Of a stretch of DNA of 64,000 nt, positions 53,167-62,800 are shown in pieces. The notes beneath the pieces are model-generated. The model worked only from the letters and a program-made list of their open reading frames with translations. It was not told the origin of the DNA and ran no database searches. Source of the stretch: Leptospira ainazelensis (GTDB taxonomy: Bacteria > Spirochaetota > Leptospiria > Leptospirales > Leptospiraceae). A program made the position numbers and the translations under genes. The stretch lies in contig NZ_JAFFPT010000009.1 of the NCBI RefSeq assembly GCF_016918785.1, positions 266,001 through 330,000 on the forward strand, written 5' to 3'. Position 1 is the stretch's first letter; every line of letters starts with the position of its first letter.

Positions 53167-53949
53167 TCAAGTTCTAATCCATAAGAACAAACCCCATCCA
53201 ATCAAAACAAAGCCCGTGATTTTGCGGATCGAAAACTTACCATCGATCCATTTCTCCGCCAAAACTAAAGCGGTCAGCCCTATCATCCAAAAGAGACTCA
53301 TCACCCCGCCTACAAACATAAGAGCCATCAAAAGAAGACAACAACCCACGCAGTAGATTCCTTGGGACCAACCCATTTGAAAGGCGCCTAACGCACCTTC
53401 TTTCCAGGATGTAAGAAAAAAACCGAGAGGGGATTTACACTGAGAAAGGCATTTGTCTTTGAGACCGCTAAACTGAAAAATTCCAGTTAATATCAAAAGT
53501 CCCCCGCTCCATTCCATCGAATAAAAAGAGAGATTGGAAGAAAGTAAATTCATCTGGAGGAGAATATACTGGAGAATCGTTCCAAGAAGGCCATAACCCG
53601 CCCAAGCTGAAAGATATCCTAGGATTATAAAAAGTCCATTGTTTATACTAAAAAAAGATCCTCCCGCTCTTTTACTTTGATCCATCTTAGTAAACAGCAA
53701 GACCGATTTCAAAAAGGAAGGGAGCATCATCGCGATCATCATCAAAACCCACATGCAAAAATTGAGAACGGCCCAGGAAAAAGAAAATACGTTCGCATGT
53801 TTATCGCAGTGACGACTTCCGCCCCATTGCATCCAAGACATATCGTACATAGCCATCCAAGAGATGAACGTAAGAAAAAACATCAGCCCCAGAATGACGC
53901 TCTGCTCCAAATTCAAACGAAGCCGGAAAATTCCTTCAAAGACTTTCAT
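53167..53949 (-). CDS. DUF2182 family integral membrane protein
   Basis: 260 residues from the ATG at 53949; a GGAAGGG ribosome binding site overlaps the upstream gene's stop. Six or seven helices are interspersed with conserved MYDMSWMQWGG near residue 35, LMMIAMMLPSFLKSVLLF near 65 and QMGWSQGIYCVGCC near 190, the hallmarks of DUF2182, a predicted metal-binding membrane family. It follows the DUF1326 gene by four bases, so the two form an operon and probably a complex. Confidence 0.85.
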   Translation of the reverse strand: MKVFEGIFRLRLNLEQSVILGLMFFLTFISWMAMYDMSWMQWGGSRHCDKHANVFSFSWAVLNFCMWVLMMIAMMLPSFLKSVLLFTKMDQSKRAGGSFFSINNGLFIILGYLSAWAGYGLLGTILQYILLQMNLLSSNLSFYSMEWSGGLLILTGIFQFSGLKDKCLSQCKSPLGFFLTSWKEGALGAFQMGWSQGIYCVGCCLLLMALMFVGGVMSLFWMIGLTALVLAEKWIDGKFSIRKITGFVLIGWGLFLWIRT

Positions 53950-53953
53950 TCTT

Positions 53954-54565
53954 TTAGCCCTTCCAATGAAAAGGCCCCAGGAATCCATTCTTACCGGGAT
54001 TTTCCCAATCGAATTCGTAATCTTTCACAGTAGCTCTTGCGGTGATTCCGGGCGCAATCTTTTGCGCGACGTGAGCAACGTTATCGATCCAAACAGTTCT
54101 CCCACGATGTCCTCGGATCGATTCGAGACGAACGTCTACAAGATTCGGAATCTTCAGTTCTCTCGTCTTATCCCCTTTCAGTTCGTATTGAATGGGAACT
54201 TTTTTCGCACCTAAGAATTTCGTCGTGAGGGATTTCATATATTCGGGAGCTCCTCCCATCTCTCCCGAAAAAATTCGAAAAAGAGAATCGAACTGTTCCT
54301 CGTTCGCACGTTCGTCTATGTAAAGTCCTGTGGTCCAAGAAACGTCCGCCATCGGACCCGGAGTAAAAACGAGCATCGCAACGTTCAAGTCGTCCAACTT
54401 CAAACCGGCACATTCTCCTTCTTTAATATGAAACGCGAGCATACTCTGACAATGTCCGTAAGTCGGATCCGCTTTAAAACCGCTCAACAAACAAGGACAC
54501 AAACTCTCACAACTGCAGTGCTCGAAATAATCCCCTTCCAAAAACCATCTTCTTTCCTGACTCAT
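53954..54565 (-). CDS. DUF1326 domain protein
   Basis: 203 residues. DYFEHCSCESLCPCLLSG near residue 12 carries the clustered cysteines (CSCxxxCPC) typical of DUF1326, and FTPGPMADVSWTTGLYIDERA near 67 and FLGAKKVPI follow. The paired occurrence with DUF2182 is common across bacteria. The cysteines suggest metal or redox chemistry, which remains unproven. Confidence 0.85.
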   Translation of the reverse strand: MSQERRWFLEGDYFEHCSCESLCPCLLSGFKADPTYGHCQSMLAFHIKEGECAGLKLDDLNVAMLVFTPGPMADVSWTTGLYIDERANEEQFDSLFRIFSGEMGGAPEYMKSLTTKFLGAKKVPIQYELKGDKTRELKIPNLVDVRLESIRGHRGRTVWIDNVAHVAQKIAPGITARATVKDYEFDWENPGKNGFLGPFHWKG

Positions 54566-54743
54566 ACAATCCTTCCTTTCTAAAAATCACTCGTTCAATC
54601 AAGTTTAAAAACCATCGAACGGTAAGAATACAATGAACTACTTAATATATTAATAATATTCTAAACCGAATCCAAATTCTCCCTAAAATAGTCCTCTAAC
54701 CTTAGTGTTCCATACTTTGGTCCGATTCCGTCTAATGTGTGAA

Positions 54744-54833
54744 CTACGTTCCCGAACTTGAGGAATTGAAAGATTCTTCGGTTACGAATTTTCCTAAAGT
54801 CCCCGTAGCTCCCAGAACCAAGATTCGTTTCAT
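54744..54833 (-). pseudogene. truncated NAD(P)-binding NmrA-like protein
   Basis: A 29-codon frame reading MKRILVLGATGTLGKFVTEE, then FNSSSSGT and a stop. GATGTLG is the GxxGxxG dinucleotide-binding turn at the extreme N terminus of NmrA/NAD(P)H-binding reductases, which are normally about 280 residues. Everything after the first beta-alpha unit is gone. GGAGAAT lies just before the ATG, so the former gene start and its regulation are intact. It is divergent from the TetR gene. Confidence 0.6.
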
Positions 54834-54850
54834 ATTCTCCCCAAAAAAAA

Positions 54851-54923
54851 TAGACTCGATCGTCTACTTTTAAACTTCAGGAATAGACGATCCCGTCTAC
54901 TAAAAAATAGACAACGATGTCTA
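54851..54923. promoter_or_regulatory. three palindromic TetR operators
   Basis: Three 16-base dyads TAGACx-N4-xGTCTA: TAGACTCGATCGTCTA at 54851-54866 (one mismatch), TAGACGATCCCGTCTA at 54884-54899 (perfect arms) and TAGACAACGATGTCTA at 54908-54923 (perfect arms). Centres are 33 and 24 bases apart. They lie between the divergent TetR gene and the truncated NmrA-like gene. Confidence 0.7.
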
Positions 54924-54990
54924 TTTTTTAATGCCCTTTTAGGGAGAATTGAGAAGATAACCGAGAAATCGGTCAAAATCGGGGAATTCT

Positions 54991-55596
54991 ATGAAAACTC
55001 GGGAAAAAATCATCCAAGCCGCGGACGAACTTTTTTACGAACGGGGTTTTGCAAACACGGGAGTGAACGATATCCTGGAACGATCCGGAGTTCACAAAGG
55101 AAGTTTTTACAAATACTTTCGAGAAAAAGGGGACGTGGGTTTGGAATACCTTCGCCTTCGCAGAGAAAGAAATGCGGAGCTCTTTCGCACACTAACAAGT
55201 CGTTATTCCGACTTCAGCCAATTGGCGAAAGCGTGGGTGGTTTTGTTACGCAAAGAAGCAAAGGCCGATCGTCTCAAAGGTTGTCCTTTTGCGATGTTCG
55301 CGAATCAGACATTCTCTTCCCCTCTCTCCCTCGACGAAAAACAATACGACGAGGCAAATCGCCAGATCCAAGAAGTCGTTTGCGATTGGGAGGAAATTTT
55401 CTCTTCTTATCTTCGAAATACGGCTACAGGCAAAAAAGATACGTTATCCGAAACAGAGATTCAATCCTTTGTCAGACGGATCGTGATTCTTTATGAAGGT
55501 TCGATCCAAGTTTATTTTATGACCGGTAGAGAGGAATACTTGAAGGAGTTTCAAGAGAGTTTGTTGATGTTGGGGAAGTTTTACGGGAGGGCGTGA
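54991..55596 (+). CDS. TetR/AcrR family transcriptional regulator
   Basis: 201 residues. MKTREKIIQAADELFYERGFANTGVNDILERSGVHKGSFYKYFREKGDVG is a classic helix-turn-helix (key words GVHKGSFYKYF), and GCPFAMFANQT near residue 92 resembles the LmrA/YxaF group, as does the TetR at 7598-8182. Three TAGAC-type palindromes lie upstream and are probably its operators. The usual target, a divergent NmrA-like reductase gene, survives only as a fragment, so this repressor may now regulate mainly itself. Confidence 0.88.
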   Translation: MKTREKIIQAADELFYERGFANTGVNDILERSGVHKGSFYKYFREKGDVGLEYLRLRRERNAELFRTLTSRYSDFSQLAKAWVVLLRKEAKADRLKGCPFAMFANQTFSSPLSLDEKQYDEANRQIQEVVCDWEEIFSSYLRNTATGKKDTLSETEIQSFVRRIVILYEGSIQVYFMTGREEYLKEFQESLLMLGKFYGRA

Positions 55597-55708
55597 GGGT
55601 GTGGTTTTGTTTGGGTGCTAAATTTACGACAAAATTTCTTAAATTCGTTCGTGAAACAAAAGTATAACCCCAAAATCATATATTTCCTATATCTATGCTG
55701 ACTATGAT

Positions 55709-55831
55709 TTGACATATAAGATACAGATATGAAATTATGATTTCACCCTGGCCGAAAAACTAGAATCGGACTCCTGCAATGAGTATCGAAGCCGCTAGGG
55801 CAAAATTTCAACGATTCGTAAATCATGATTT
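55709..55831 (+). promoter_or_regulatory. probable promoter/operator region of the defence operon
   Basis: TTGACA at 55709-55714 is a plausible -35 element, but no good -10 follows at 17 bases. ATGATTT or its complement recurs in this gap (near 55705 and 55737), ending in a perfect 12-base palindrome AAATCATGATTT at 55820-55831. It lies 38 bases before the helicase start. This suggests regulator binding, but function is inferred. Confidence 0.35.
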
Positions 55832-55869
55832 GTATCTTTAGCTTAAAAGGAAATTCTACGTTTTAACCT

Positions 55870-58800
55870 ATGGATTTCCCCGCGATCATTGATAACAACA
55901 CCGAAGACTCACAACTTGCAACCGTTTTAAACCGCTTCCTTCTACCTTATGCAAAAAATATCAACGCTGCAGTCGGATATTTTTATTATAGCGGTTTCGA
56001 TCTGATTGCTCCGGGTCTTTTACAGAATCCGAGATTTCAAAACTTAGATTCGATCTCCGAAAACACGATCAGAATCATAATGAGTCCGAGGACAGATAAA
56101 TATACTGCGATATTATTAAACGCGGGTTTTCGATTAAGCGCCAAAGATCAAGTTCGAGAAATCATTAGACAAATTGAATCCGATATTGCAGGGAGGGATT
56201 TAACGAATGTTACATTTTTCTTAGAATTATTAAAACGTAGAATCCTGAACGTAAAATTGTATACCGAAGATTTTTTCCACGCAAAGGCATACTTAGCAGA
56301 ATTAAGTCTTCAGAATGGTACACATTATCATTCTATCGTCGGTTCCTCTAATTTTAGCGAATCGGGCTTAACGGATAATCGAGAACTCAACCTAACGAAC
56401 TCCGACAAACTTCACTATGACCATCTTCTCAGTTGGTTTCAAAAAATCTGGGACACTTCGACTGTAGACTTAAACGAATCTTTGATTCAAATCGTTGACA
56501 TGGAACGTAGAGGGCGTGCAAATAATCGGCCTACTTCCATCGCACTTTCCCCGTTCGAGCTTTATTTGCTTCTCATTCGTCATTATTTAGGACAACTAAC
56601 TAAGGATAGATTGGAGAAAACCGATCTCTTAGCAGAATTTCAGCAAGTAGGTGCTGAAAACGTATTAGGTAAACTTGAGATTTTAGGAGGAGCTATAGTT
56701 TCCGATTCTGTAGGTTTAGGGAAAACCTTTACTGCTGGAGAAGTCATTCGACGATATCGAGAAAAAGAGGATCGAGTTCTGATCGTCGCCCCACCCACTC
56801 TGATTCCCCAGTGGAAAGAAACCTTAGAAACATATTTCAATATCCCCGAATCGGATTCCGTTCAATTTCTTTCCCAAGGAAAGTTAAGTCAAGAAAGCGA
56901 AGAAAAGATTCATGCTTTCAAAGGTGGTAAAGAATTCGGCCTTATTGTAATAGATGAAGCCCATCGCGCAAGAAACCGAGATACTCTCTTATACCAAAAT
57001 TTACGGAAACTACAACCACAACAAGTTTCGCAAAGATCCGCGATCTTATTATTGACGGCAACCCCATTTAACAATTCGATTCGAGACTTACAAAACCTAG
57101 TCAGTTTATGCACCACAGATGCGAAACTATATGCAGCTGGTTTTAGTCCGAACGCATTTGACAAATTTCATGAAAAAATTAAATCCCTAAAATCCGAAAA
57201 AAATATTTCCAGTTTAAGTTCCGATGGAGAATTTCAAAAATCGATTCAAGAAATCAGAAATTTACTAAATGGAATTATGCTCTTAAGAATGCGCTCTTCC
57301 ATTAAAAAAAATTATAAGAATATTACCGTGGCTGGTAAAGCATTAGAGTTTCAAGACCCTGAAGTAAAAAGATTAAACTATTCTTATTTAAGTAATCATC
57401 ACGATATTTTTAAAGAGCTTGGGAGTTTTCTGGAAAAGCTTCACCTCCCTCATATCATCCTTTCAAATCCAAAAGCCGGAAGAACCCTCTCATATTTGTA
57501 TGTTTTGCTTCTTTATAAACGGATAGAATCCAGTTTATATGCTTTTTATACTTCCCTACTCAATATTATTCGGAGGGAAAAAGAACTCCTCAATGAATTA
57601 GAATCGGGTGATACAATCGAAGAACTCCTTCAAAAATACAATCGATACAGGTTACAAACCGAGATTATTGAGTCAGAAGAATCCTCTACTTTTTTCGAAG
57701 AGACGTCCGAATCCGACGATGAAGAAAATGAAAAGAAGTCCAACATACAATTCACCGCAACCGAGGTAAGATCTTGGATCGAAAATGACATATTGGAAAT
57801 TAATCGTTTCATAGAACGTCATCTTAAACCTCTTCAAAAAAATCCAGAAAATCCGATCAGTTTAGTTGATCCGAAATTAGGGACATTCATCCACACCCTT
57901 AAAACCGCACGATTTCGGAAGTGCATGACATTTACCGAATATAAGGATACTGCAAAATATCTTGAATATCACTTAAAAGATAAGGATTCGGACCAAAGTA
58001 ATTTCAGAATCGATATGGTCACTTCGGGCGACCCGGAACTCAAACAGAAATTGTCTCGATTTGCTCCTCGCGGACAAAGAGCTGAGATCTCTCCTGAGGA
58101 CGAATTGGATGTTTTAATCGCCACGGACGTTCTTGCTGAAGGCGTTAATCTTCAAGATGCGGACTTGTTGGTTAATTTTGATCTACCTTGGAATCCTATG
58201 CGAATCGTTCAGAGAGTGGGACGAGTCAATCGAATCGGATCGGAAAATCGAGTCACCGTACTGAACATGACTCCGGATGATGAAGTATTAAACGGCTTCT
58301 TAAAACTCCTAGACATCCTATCTTCGAAAGTGGAACAAGTTGCAATTCTTCTCGGAAAAGAGATGGCGATTCTTTCCAGTGAAGACGAACACATCGACAT
58401 TCGAGAAATTGGCGAAGAAATCAAAACTATCCGCAACGCAGGTTCCGTAGATGAATTGGAAGATTTATCGCACAAGACAAGCGTCTTCAACGGAATCGAA
58501 GGAGAAACAGAGGAAGACCATTTTCGCTCTCGATTGCAATTTTCTGCAGTAAAAAATCGAATTCGATCAGAAGACTTTGAAATTCTCCCCGACTCCAATC
58601 TATCACAGTCTTATTATACGATTCTTAACGAAAAACCGAACGCTGCATACGTATTATACGAAATTTATGGTCGGCGAGGAGATCACAAAGACCTCCTTTC
58701 CAGACATTGGATTTTATCCTCGCAAGAAGAACTAAAAGAACAATTCCCCTATCCATTTATAGATTCAACGATATCTCCCAACTCGCCGATCGTCGGTTTG

Positions 58801-59307
58801 AAAACGAATCAACTCAACGAATTGGAAAACAAGGCGGATAAAGAGTTTGATCTGATACTGGGAGAGAGAAAGGACAGATTTAAGCCGGGCGCCGCTGGTA
58901 AGAGCTTAAGACAAATCAAAGCGAGGATTCAAATCGATGTACTGACTGTCATTGATTCCATTCTGAAAAAGAAAGGTCAGCAGGACCTCACCTTTCAAGA
59001 ACAAGATGAAACTTTTCTTTCCGAAATAAGTCGACTGAAGGGGAACGGACTCGAGATCGTTCAAGAGATACGAGATATCTTCGGACGGCATCCCTTCTCC
59101 AATGCGCAACTCGCGTATCTGCGTAACCAATTAAAAAAAATCGGGATCAACTTGGACAGGGGAGTCTCCTCGGTTAAATACAAAGACTTCGCTCAAGTAT
59201 TAGCGGATTTTTATGACCATCATATCATCTCCGAGCCAACGCTCAGAGGTACAATCTATAAACGAGACGAGATTATAGGAAAAAGAATTCTTACGATTTT
59301 TCTTTAG
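55870..59307 (+). CDS. PLD-domain SF2 (DEAD/SNF2-like) helicase of a defence island
   Basis: 1145 residues. An N-terminal phospholipase-D-like domain shows FFHAKAYLAEL near residue 136 and GSSNFSESGL near 157 (HxK and GSxN; the usual Asp position after the Lys is Glu). A helicase follows, with SDSVGLGKTFTAGEV (Walker A near 279), VIDEAHRARN (near 360), LLTATPFNN (near 396), LIATDVLAEGVNLQ and QRVGRVNRIGS (motif VI near 780). Helicases with this fusion accompany methyltransferases in BREX-, DISARM- and restriction-like loci. The PLD domain is the only nuclease candidate seen here. The methyltransferase gene starts six bases after its stop. Confidence 0.82.
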   Translation: MDFPAIIDNNTEDSQLATVLNRFLLPYAKNINAAVGYFYYSGFDLIAPGLLQNPRFQNLDSISENTIRIIMSPRTDKYTAILLNAGFRLSAKDQVREIIRQIESDIAGRDLTNVTFFLELLKRRILNVKLYTEDFFHAKAYLAELSLQNGTHYHSIVGSSNFSESGLTDNRELNLTNSDKLHYDHLLSWFQKIWDTSTVDLNESLIQIVDMERRGRANNRPTSIALSPFELYLLLIRHYLGQLTKDRLEKTDLLAEFQQVGAENVLGKLEILGGAIVSDSVGLGKTFTAGEVIRRYREKEDRVLIVAPPTLIPQWKETLETYFNIPESDSVQFLSQGKLSQESEEKIHAFKGGKEFGLIVIDEAHRARNRDTLLYQNLRKLQPQQVSQRSAILLLTATPFNNSIRDLQNLVSLCTTDAKLYAAGFSPNAFDKFHEKIKSLKSEKNISSLSSDGEFQKSIQEIRNLLNGIMLLRMRSSIKKNYKNITVAGKALEFQDPEVKRLNYSYLSNHHDIFKELGSFLEKLHLPHIILSNPKAGRTLSYLYVLLLYKRIESSLYAFYTSLLNIIRREKELLNELESGDTIEELLQKYNRYRLQTEIIESEESSTFFEETSESDDEENEKKSNIQFTATEVRSWIENDILEINRFIERHLKPLQKNPENPISLVDPKLGTFIHTLKTARFRKCMTFTEYKDTAKYLEYHLKDKDSDQSNFRIDMVTSGDPELKQKLSRFAPRGQRAEISPEDELDVLIATDVLAEGVNLQDADLLVNFDLPWNPMRIVQRVGRVNRIGSENRVTVLNMTPDDEVLNGFLKLLDILSSKVEQVAILLGKEMAILSSEDEHIDIREIGEEIKTIRNAGSVDELEDLSHKTSVFNGIEGETEEDHFRSRLQFSAVKNRIRSEDFEILPDSNLSQSYYTILNEKPNAAYVLYEIYGRRGDHKDLLSRHWILSSQEELKEQFPYPFIDSTISPNSPIVGLKTNQLNELENKADKEFDLILGERKDRFKPGAAGKSLRQIKARIQIDVLTVIDSILKKKGQQDLTFQEQDETFLSEISRLKGNGLEIVQEIRDIFGRHPFSNAQLAYLRNQLKKIGINLDRGVSSVKYKDFAQVLADFYDHHIISEPTLRGTIYKRDEIIGKRILTIFL

Positions 59308-59313
59308 GAGAAC

Positions 59314-59835
59314 ATGAGTAAAATAGATAGACTGAAAGAAATCTTTCAAAAGGCGAATTCATTAGATAGCGTTCTTGCCCTATTTCAAGAACTTAAATTT
59401 CCGGTTCAAAAAGAAGAAAATTCTCTCATTGTAGAAATGGACGAGAACGGTTTTCTCGAAGTGTTTCTTTTTTCGGATCGGCAAGAAATTAATAAAAAAG
59501 TCTCCCTACACGTATATCAAAGAATCGGAATATTAGCGATTTCATCCGACTTTGAGGAATGGATCTTCCTAAGAAAAGGAATGGAAGATAAGATCCGAAT
59601 CCAACGTTATAAGGTCAAACGCTCTTCAATCCTAGAAAATTCGAATCCGGTTGCGTTGCAAAGAATATCGAAACTCTCCTTTGGGGATCCGTCTAAATTC
59701 GAAGACTTGTTTGAAAGAAAGGATATTTCCAAAAAATTCTACCAAGAGTTCAACCGTCAGAAAATCGCTTTGGGTAATTCGATTCACGGAATTACGAACC
59801 CGGAAGAAAAAAACTCTACGCGCAAATACTTTTAG
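59314..59835 (+). CDS. N-terminal part of a split PglX/Eco57I-like DNA methyltransferase
   Basis: 173 residues as read in one frame, ending at TAG 59833-59835. It resembles the leading region of large restriction-associated methyltransferases (FLEVFLFSDRQ, IGILAISSDFEEWIFLRKG, FYQEFNRQKIALGNSIHGI) and stops just where such proteins normally continue into a (I/L)LLDRLIFLFFLQ helix. That helix is encoded in the -1 frame immediately after an A7 run. Alone it has no catalytic motif, so it is functional only if frame is restored. Confidence 0.7.
   Translation: MSKIDRLKEIFQKANSLDSVLALFQELKFPVQKEENSLIVEMDENGFLEVFLFSDRQEINKKVSLHVYQRIGILAISSDFEEWIFLRKGMEDKIRIQRYKVKRSSILENSNPVALQRISKLSFGDPSKFEDLFERKDISKKFYQEFNRQKIALGNSIHGITNPEEKNSTRKYF
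59807..59814 (+). other. candidate -1 frameshift site A AAA AAC
   Basis: The methyltransferase reads GAA AAA AAC in the upstream frame (59806-59814), giving the heptamer A AAA AAC (59808-59814) in the X XXY YYZ phase. Slipping back one base gives AAA AAA CTC TAC, which continues KKLYAQILLDRLIFLFF into the downstream part. The A7 run is also a possible site of transcriptional slippage or of length change. Confidence 0.55.
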
Positions 59836-59840
59836 ATCGA

Positions 59841-62800
59841 TTGATCTTTTTGTTCTTCCTTCAATCTAAAAATCTTTTAAACGAAAATCCAAGATACTTT
59901 GCGGAAAAATATCGTGAATATGCTAAAAAGAAGAACGCTTTTTACGAAACATTCCTAAAAGAATTATTCTTCAATGCCCTTTGTCGAAAAGAACGAGAGC
60001 GCTCGACGCTGGACGTGGTCGGCCAATCGATCCCTTATCTAAACGGAGGCTTGTTTCTTAAACACGAATTGGAGGAACGATATCCTAAAATTCAAGTGGC
60101 GAACGAATCCTTTGCGGAAATCTTTCAATTCTTTGAATCCTGGAATTGGAACGTAAATGAAAGATCGGAAACGGATGAAGATTCCATCGATCCCTATATC
60201 CTCGGTTATATCTTCGAAAATACGTTAGTCGATAATAAATCAGGCGGGGTCTATTATACTCCAGCCTCCCTCTCGCAATTTCTATCCGACGAAACGATCG
60301 AAGGTCATTTGTTCCAGGAGACAAGTCGAAAATCCACTTCGGGACCGTATAAACACACGCGAGAATTTATCGAAAAGGCGACCGAGGAGGAATTATTATT
60401 CTTTTATCAAACTCTAAGTACGATCACAATCTGCGACCCTGCCTGCGGATCAGGACAATTTTTAGTACAAGCCTTACATTCTCTCTCAGCCTATCATTCC
60501 CAATTGGCTGAGAGAATTCTCCATGAAAAATGGGAAACACTCAAGGAGTATGTGCAAAGAGATTATTCCCTCGAAAAGGAACCGATCTATGGAATTCGCC
60601 GTCATATTGCCGCCAAAAATTTATACGGCGTGGATATTCTTCCAGAGGCCGCCGAAATCACAAAGCTAAGACTCTTTCTTGCTATGGTGGAGGGAATCGG
60701 GAATAAGTCTGATTCCTTGGAGCCCCTGCCTAATATCGACTTCCATATACGGAGCGGAAACTCGCTTACCGGTTTTCTTTTTTTACCGGAAGATTTTTTC
60801 AAGGCGCTTTCCGAAACCCAATCCGGATCCAAACGAAAAAAAGATTCCGCTTATGAAGGAGTTTTGGATTTCGGAGACGCAGAGAGCAAGATGCTCAAAA
60901 AAGATAAACTCGTAACCCGGTATACGAACGAACCGAATCCGGAAAAAGCCCTCCAGCTCCGAAAAGAAATCCGAGAAATTGATTTAGAATTACAGAATAT
61001 ACTCAATCAGCGACTAGAACAACAGATGTCGGAATGGAAGGTTCGACCAAAAAAGAAAATCGATTTTATCGATGAAAAAAAGGATCTAAAAGCAAAAGAA
61101 ATTCTCAATCGGTTTGTTCTAAAATCCGAAGATACAAAACCGTTTCACTATGGAATGGAATTCTCGACCATTCTCCATCCACCCAAACCGAACCTCCCCG
61201 GATTTGATATCGTACTGATGAATCCACCTTGGGAGGTTTGGAAACCGAATTCTCAGGAATTTTTCGAAGAATTTATTCCACAATTTCGGGAATTGGATAA
61301 AAACGAGGCGCGTAAGGCCGTCTCGGATCTGTTTCAAAAAAAACCGAAAATCCAAGAAGAATGGATTCGCAACTGCGCTCAATTGACTTCCACGGCGGAG
61401 TTCTTTCGAAATTCAGAATTTTATCTTCATCGAGGAAGCGGAGATATCAACCTCTACAAACTCTTTTTGGAGCGCGGTTGGAATCTTCTCAAAGAAGGAG
61501 GCTCTTTGGGAATCGTAATCCCCGCCGGATTGTATTCCGACCTGGGATCCAAGGACTTACGAAAGATGCTCTTCCAAGAAGGGAAAATTCATTTCCTCTA
61601 TGGGTTTGAGAATTCAAAGGCGTTATTCGATAACGTCCATCGAAGTTTTAAGTTTATCCTTCTTTCCACGACCAAGCAGACCGATTCTCCCGCTTCGTCT
61701 GTTCCGGCGGCGTTTATGCTCCACACGGAGTCGGACCTTCTTAGCGTTCACGAGAGCAATCGTAAAAAGCAATTAAGCCTATCGGAAGATTCTACGTCCG
61801 ATCCTTCTCTTGACCCGCGCTTTTTGGATCTTCCGATCGAATTGATCACACGATTGAGTCCCGATTCTTGGAGTCTGATGGAATTCAAATCGGCTACGGA
61901 TATCCGCATCGTGGAAAAAATGGCGAGGTTTCCTAGGTTGGGAGAAGAATTGGAAGGAACCTGGAATGTGAAATTGTCTGCTGAGTTCCACATGACAAAT
62001 GATGCTCATCTCTTTTTTACACAGGAGGCTTTGAAAAAGAAAGGCGCGCAATACGATCCGGAAACGATGATCTGGAAAAAAGGAAAGGAAGAATGGTGGC
62101 CTTTGTATGAAGGACGCATGGTAACCCAGTATGACCATCGGGCAGCAAGTTACATTAGTGGTTCTCAGAGATCGGCAGTTTGGAATTATTCTGACTTTCC
62201 AAAGTTAGAGAAAATAAATCCACATTATTGGATCATCCCGCAGGAAAAAAATAAAGCAGGTTATAAAATTTATATATGCGACGTCACTGCCTCTTCCAAT
62301 AAAAGAACCGGATTAGCTACAATTGTAAAAGGAAACGAGTCTTCAGGAAATTCTCTTTCGATAATCGATTCTGATCATCTACAAATTAACTTATTACTAA
62401 CCGGTCTCATTAATAGTTTTTCTTTGGATTTTTATGTTAGATTGCGTATTCCAGGTAATCACTATAACCAAGCAGTTATTTTTGATCTTCCAACACCACG
62501 ATATTTAAATGAAGACCCAACGTTTCAAAAAGAAAAACACATCCAGGCGTCTCAGCCTTACTTCGCCTTCCGAAAAAATATAATTCAATCAACTGCCCAA
62601 CTGATTGGAACTACTTCTGCTTTCGACGAACTTCTCAAAGAAATTTTCGGCCCTCAAGCAAACCACAAAACCCACGGGGTCACGGATCCGGTTCAAAGAC
62701 AAATTCTCAAAAACCAAATCGATGCGATGGTCGCCAAAATTTACGGGTTGGAAGAAGCCGAGTTAAAACATATCCTATCGACCTTTCCGTTGGTGGAAGA

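Larger units (their letters stand above)
54566..54990. other. intergenic region with a gene remnant and operator array
   Basis: 425 bases between the DUF1326 gene start and the TetR gene. It holds an N-terminal fragment of an NmrA-like gene (54744-54833, minus strand) and three palindromic operators (54851-54923). Nothing was recognised in 54566-54743 beyond the possible debris of that gene. Confidence 0.6.

Noticed and set aside
53046..53177. 43-codon frame with an AAGGA before its ATG
   Set aside because: Too short and without relatives to support; overlaps the end of the DUF2182 gene.
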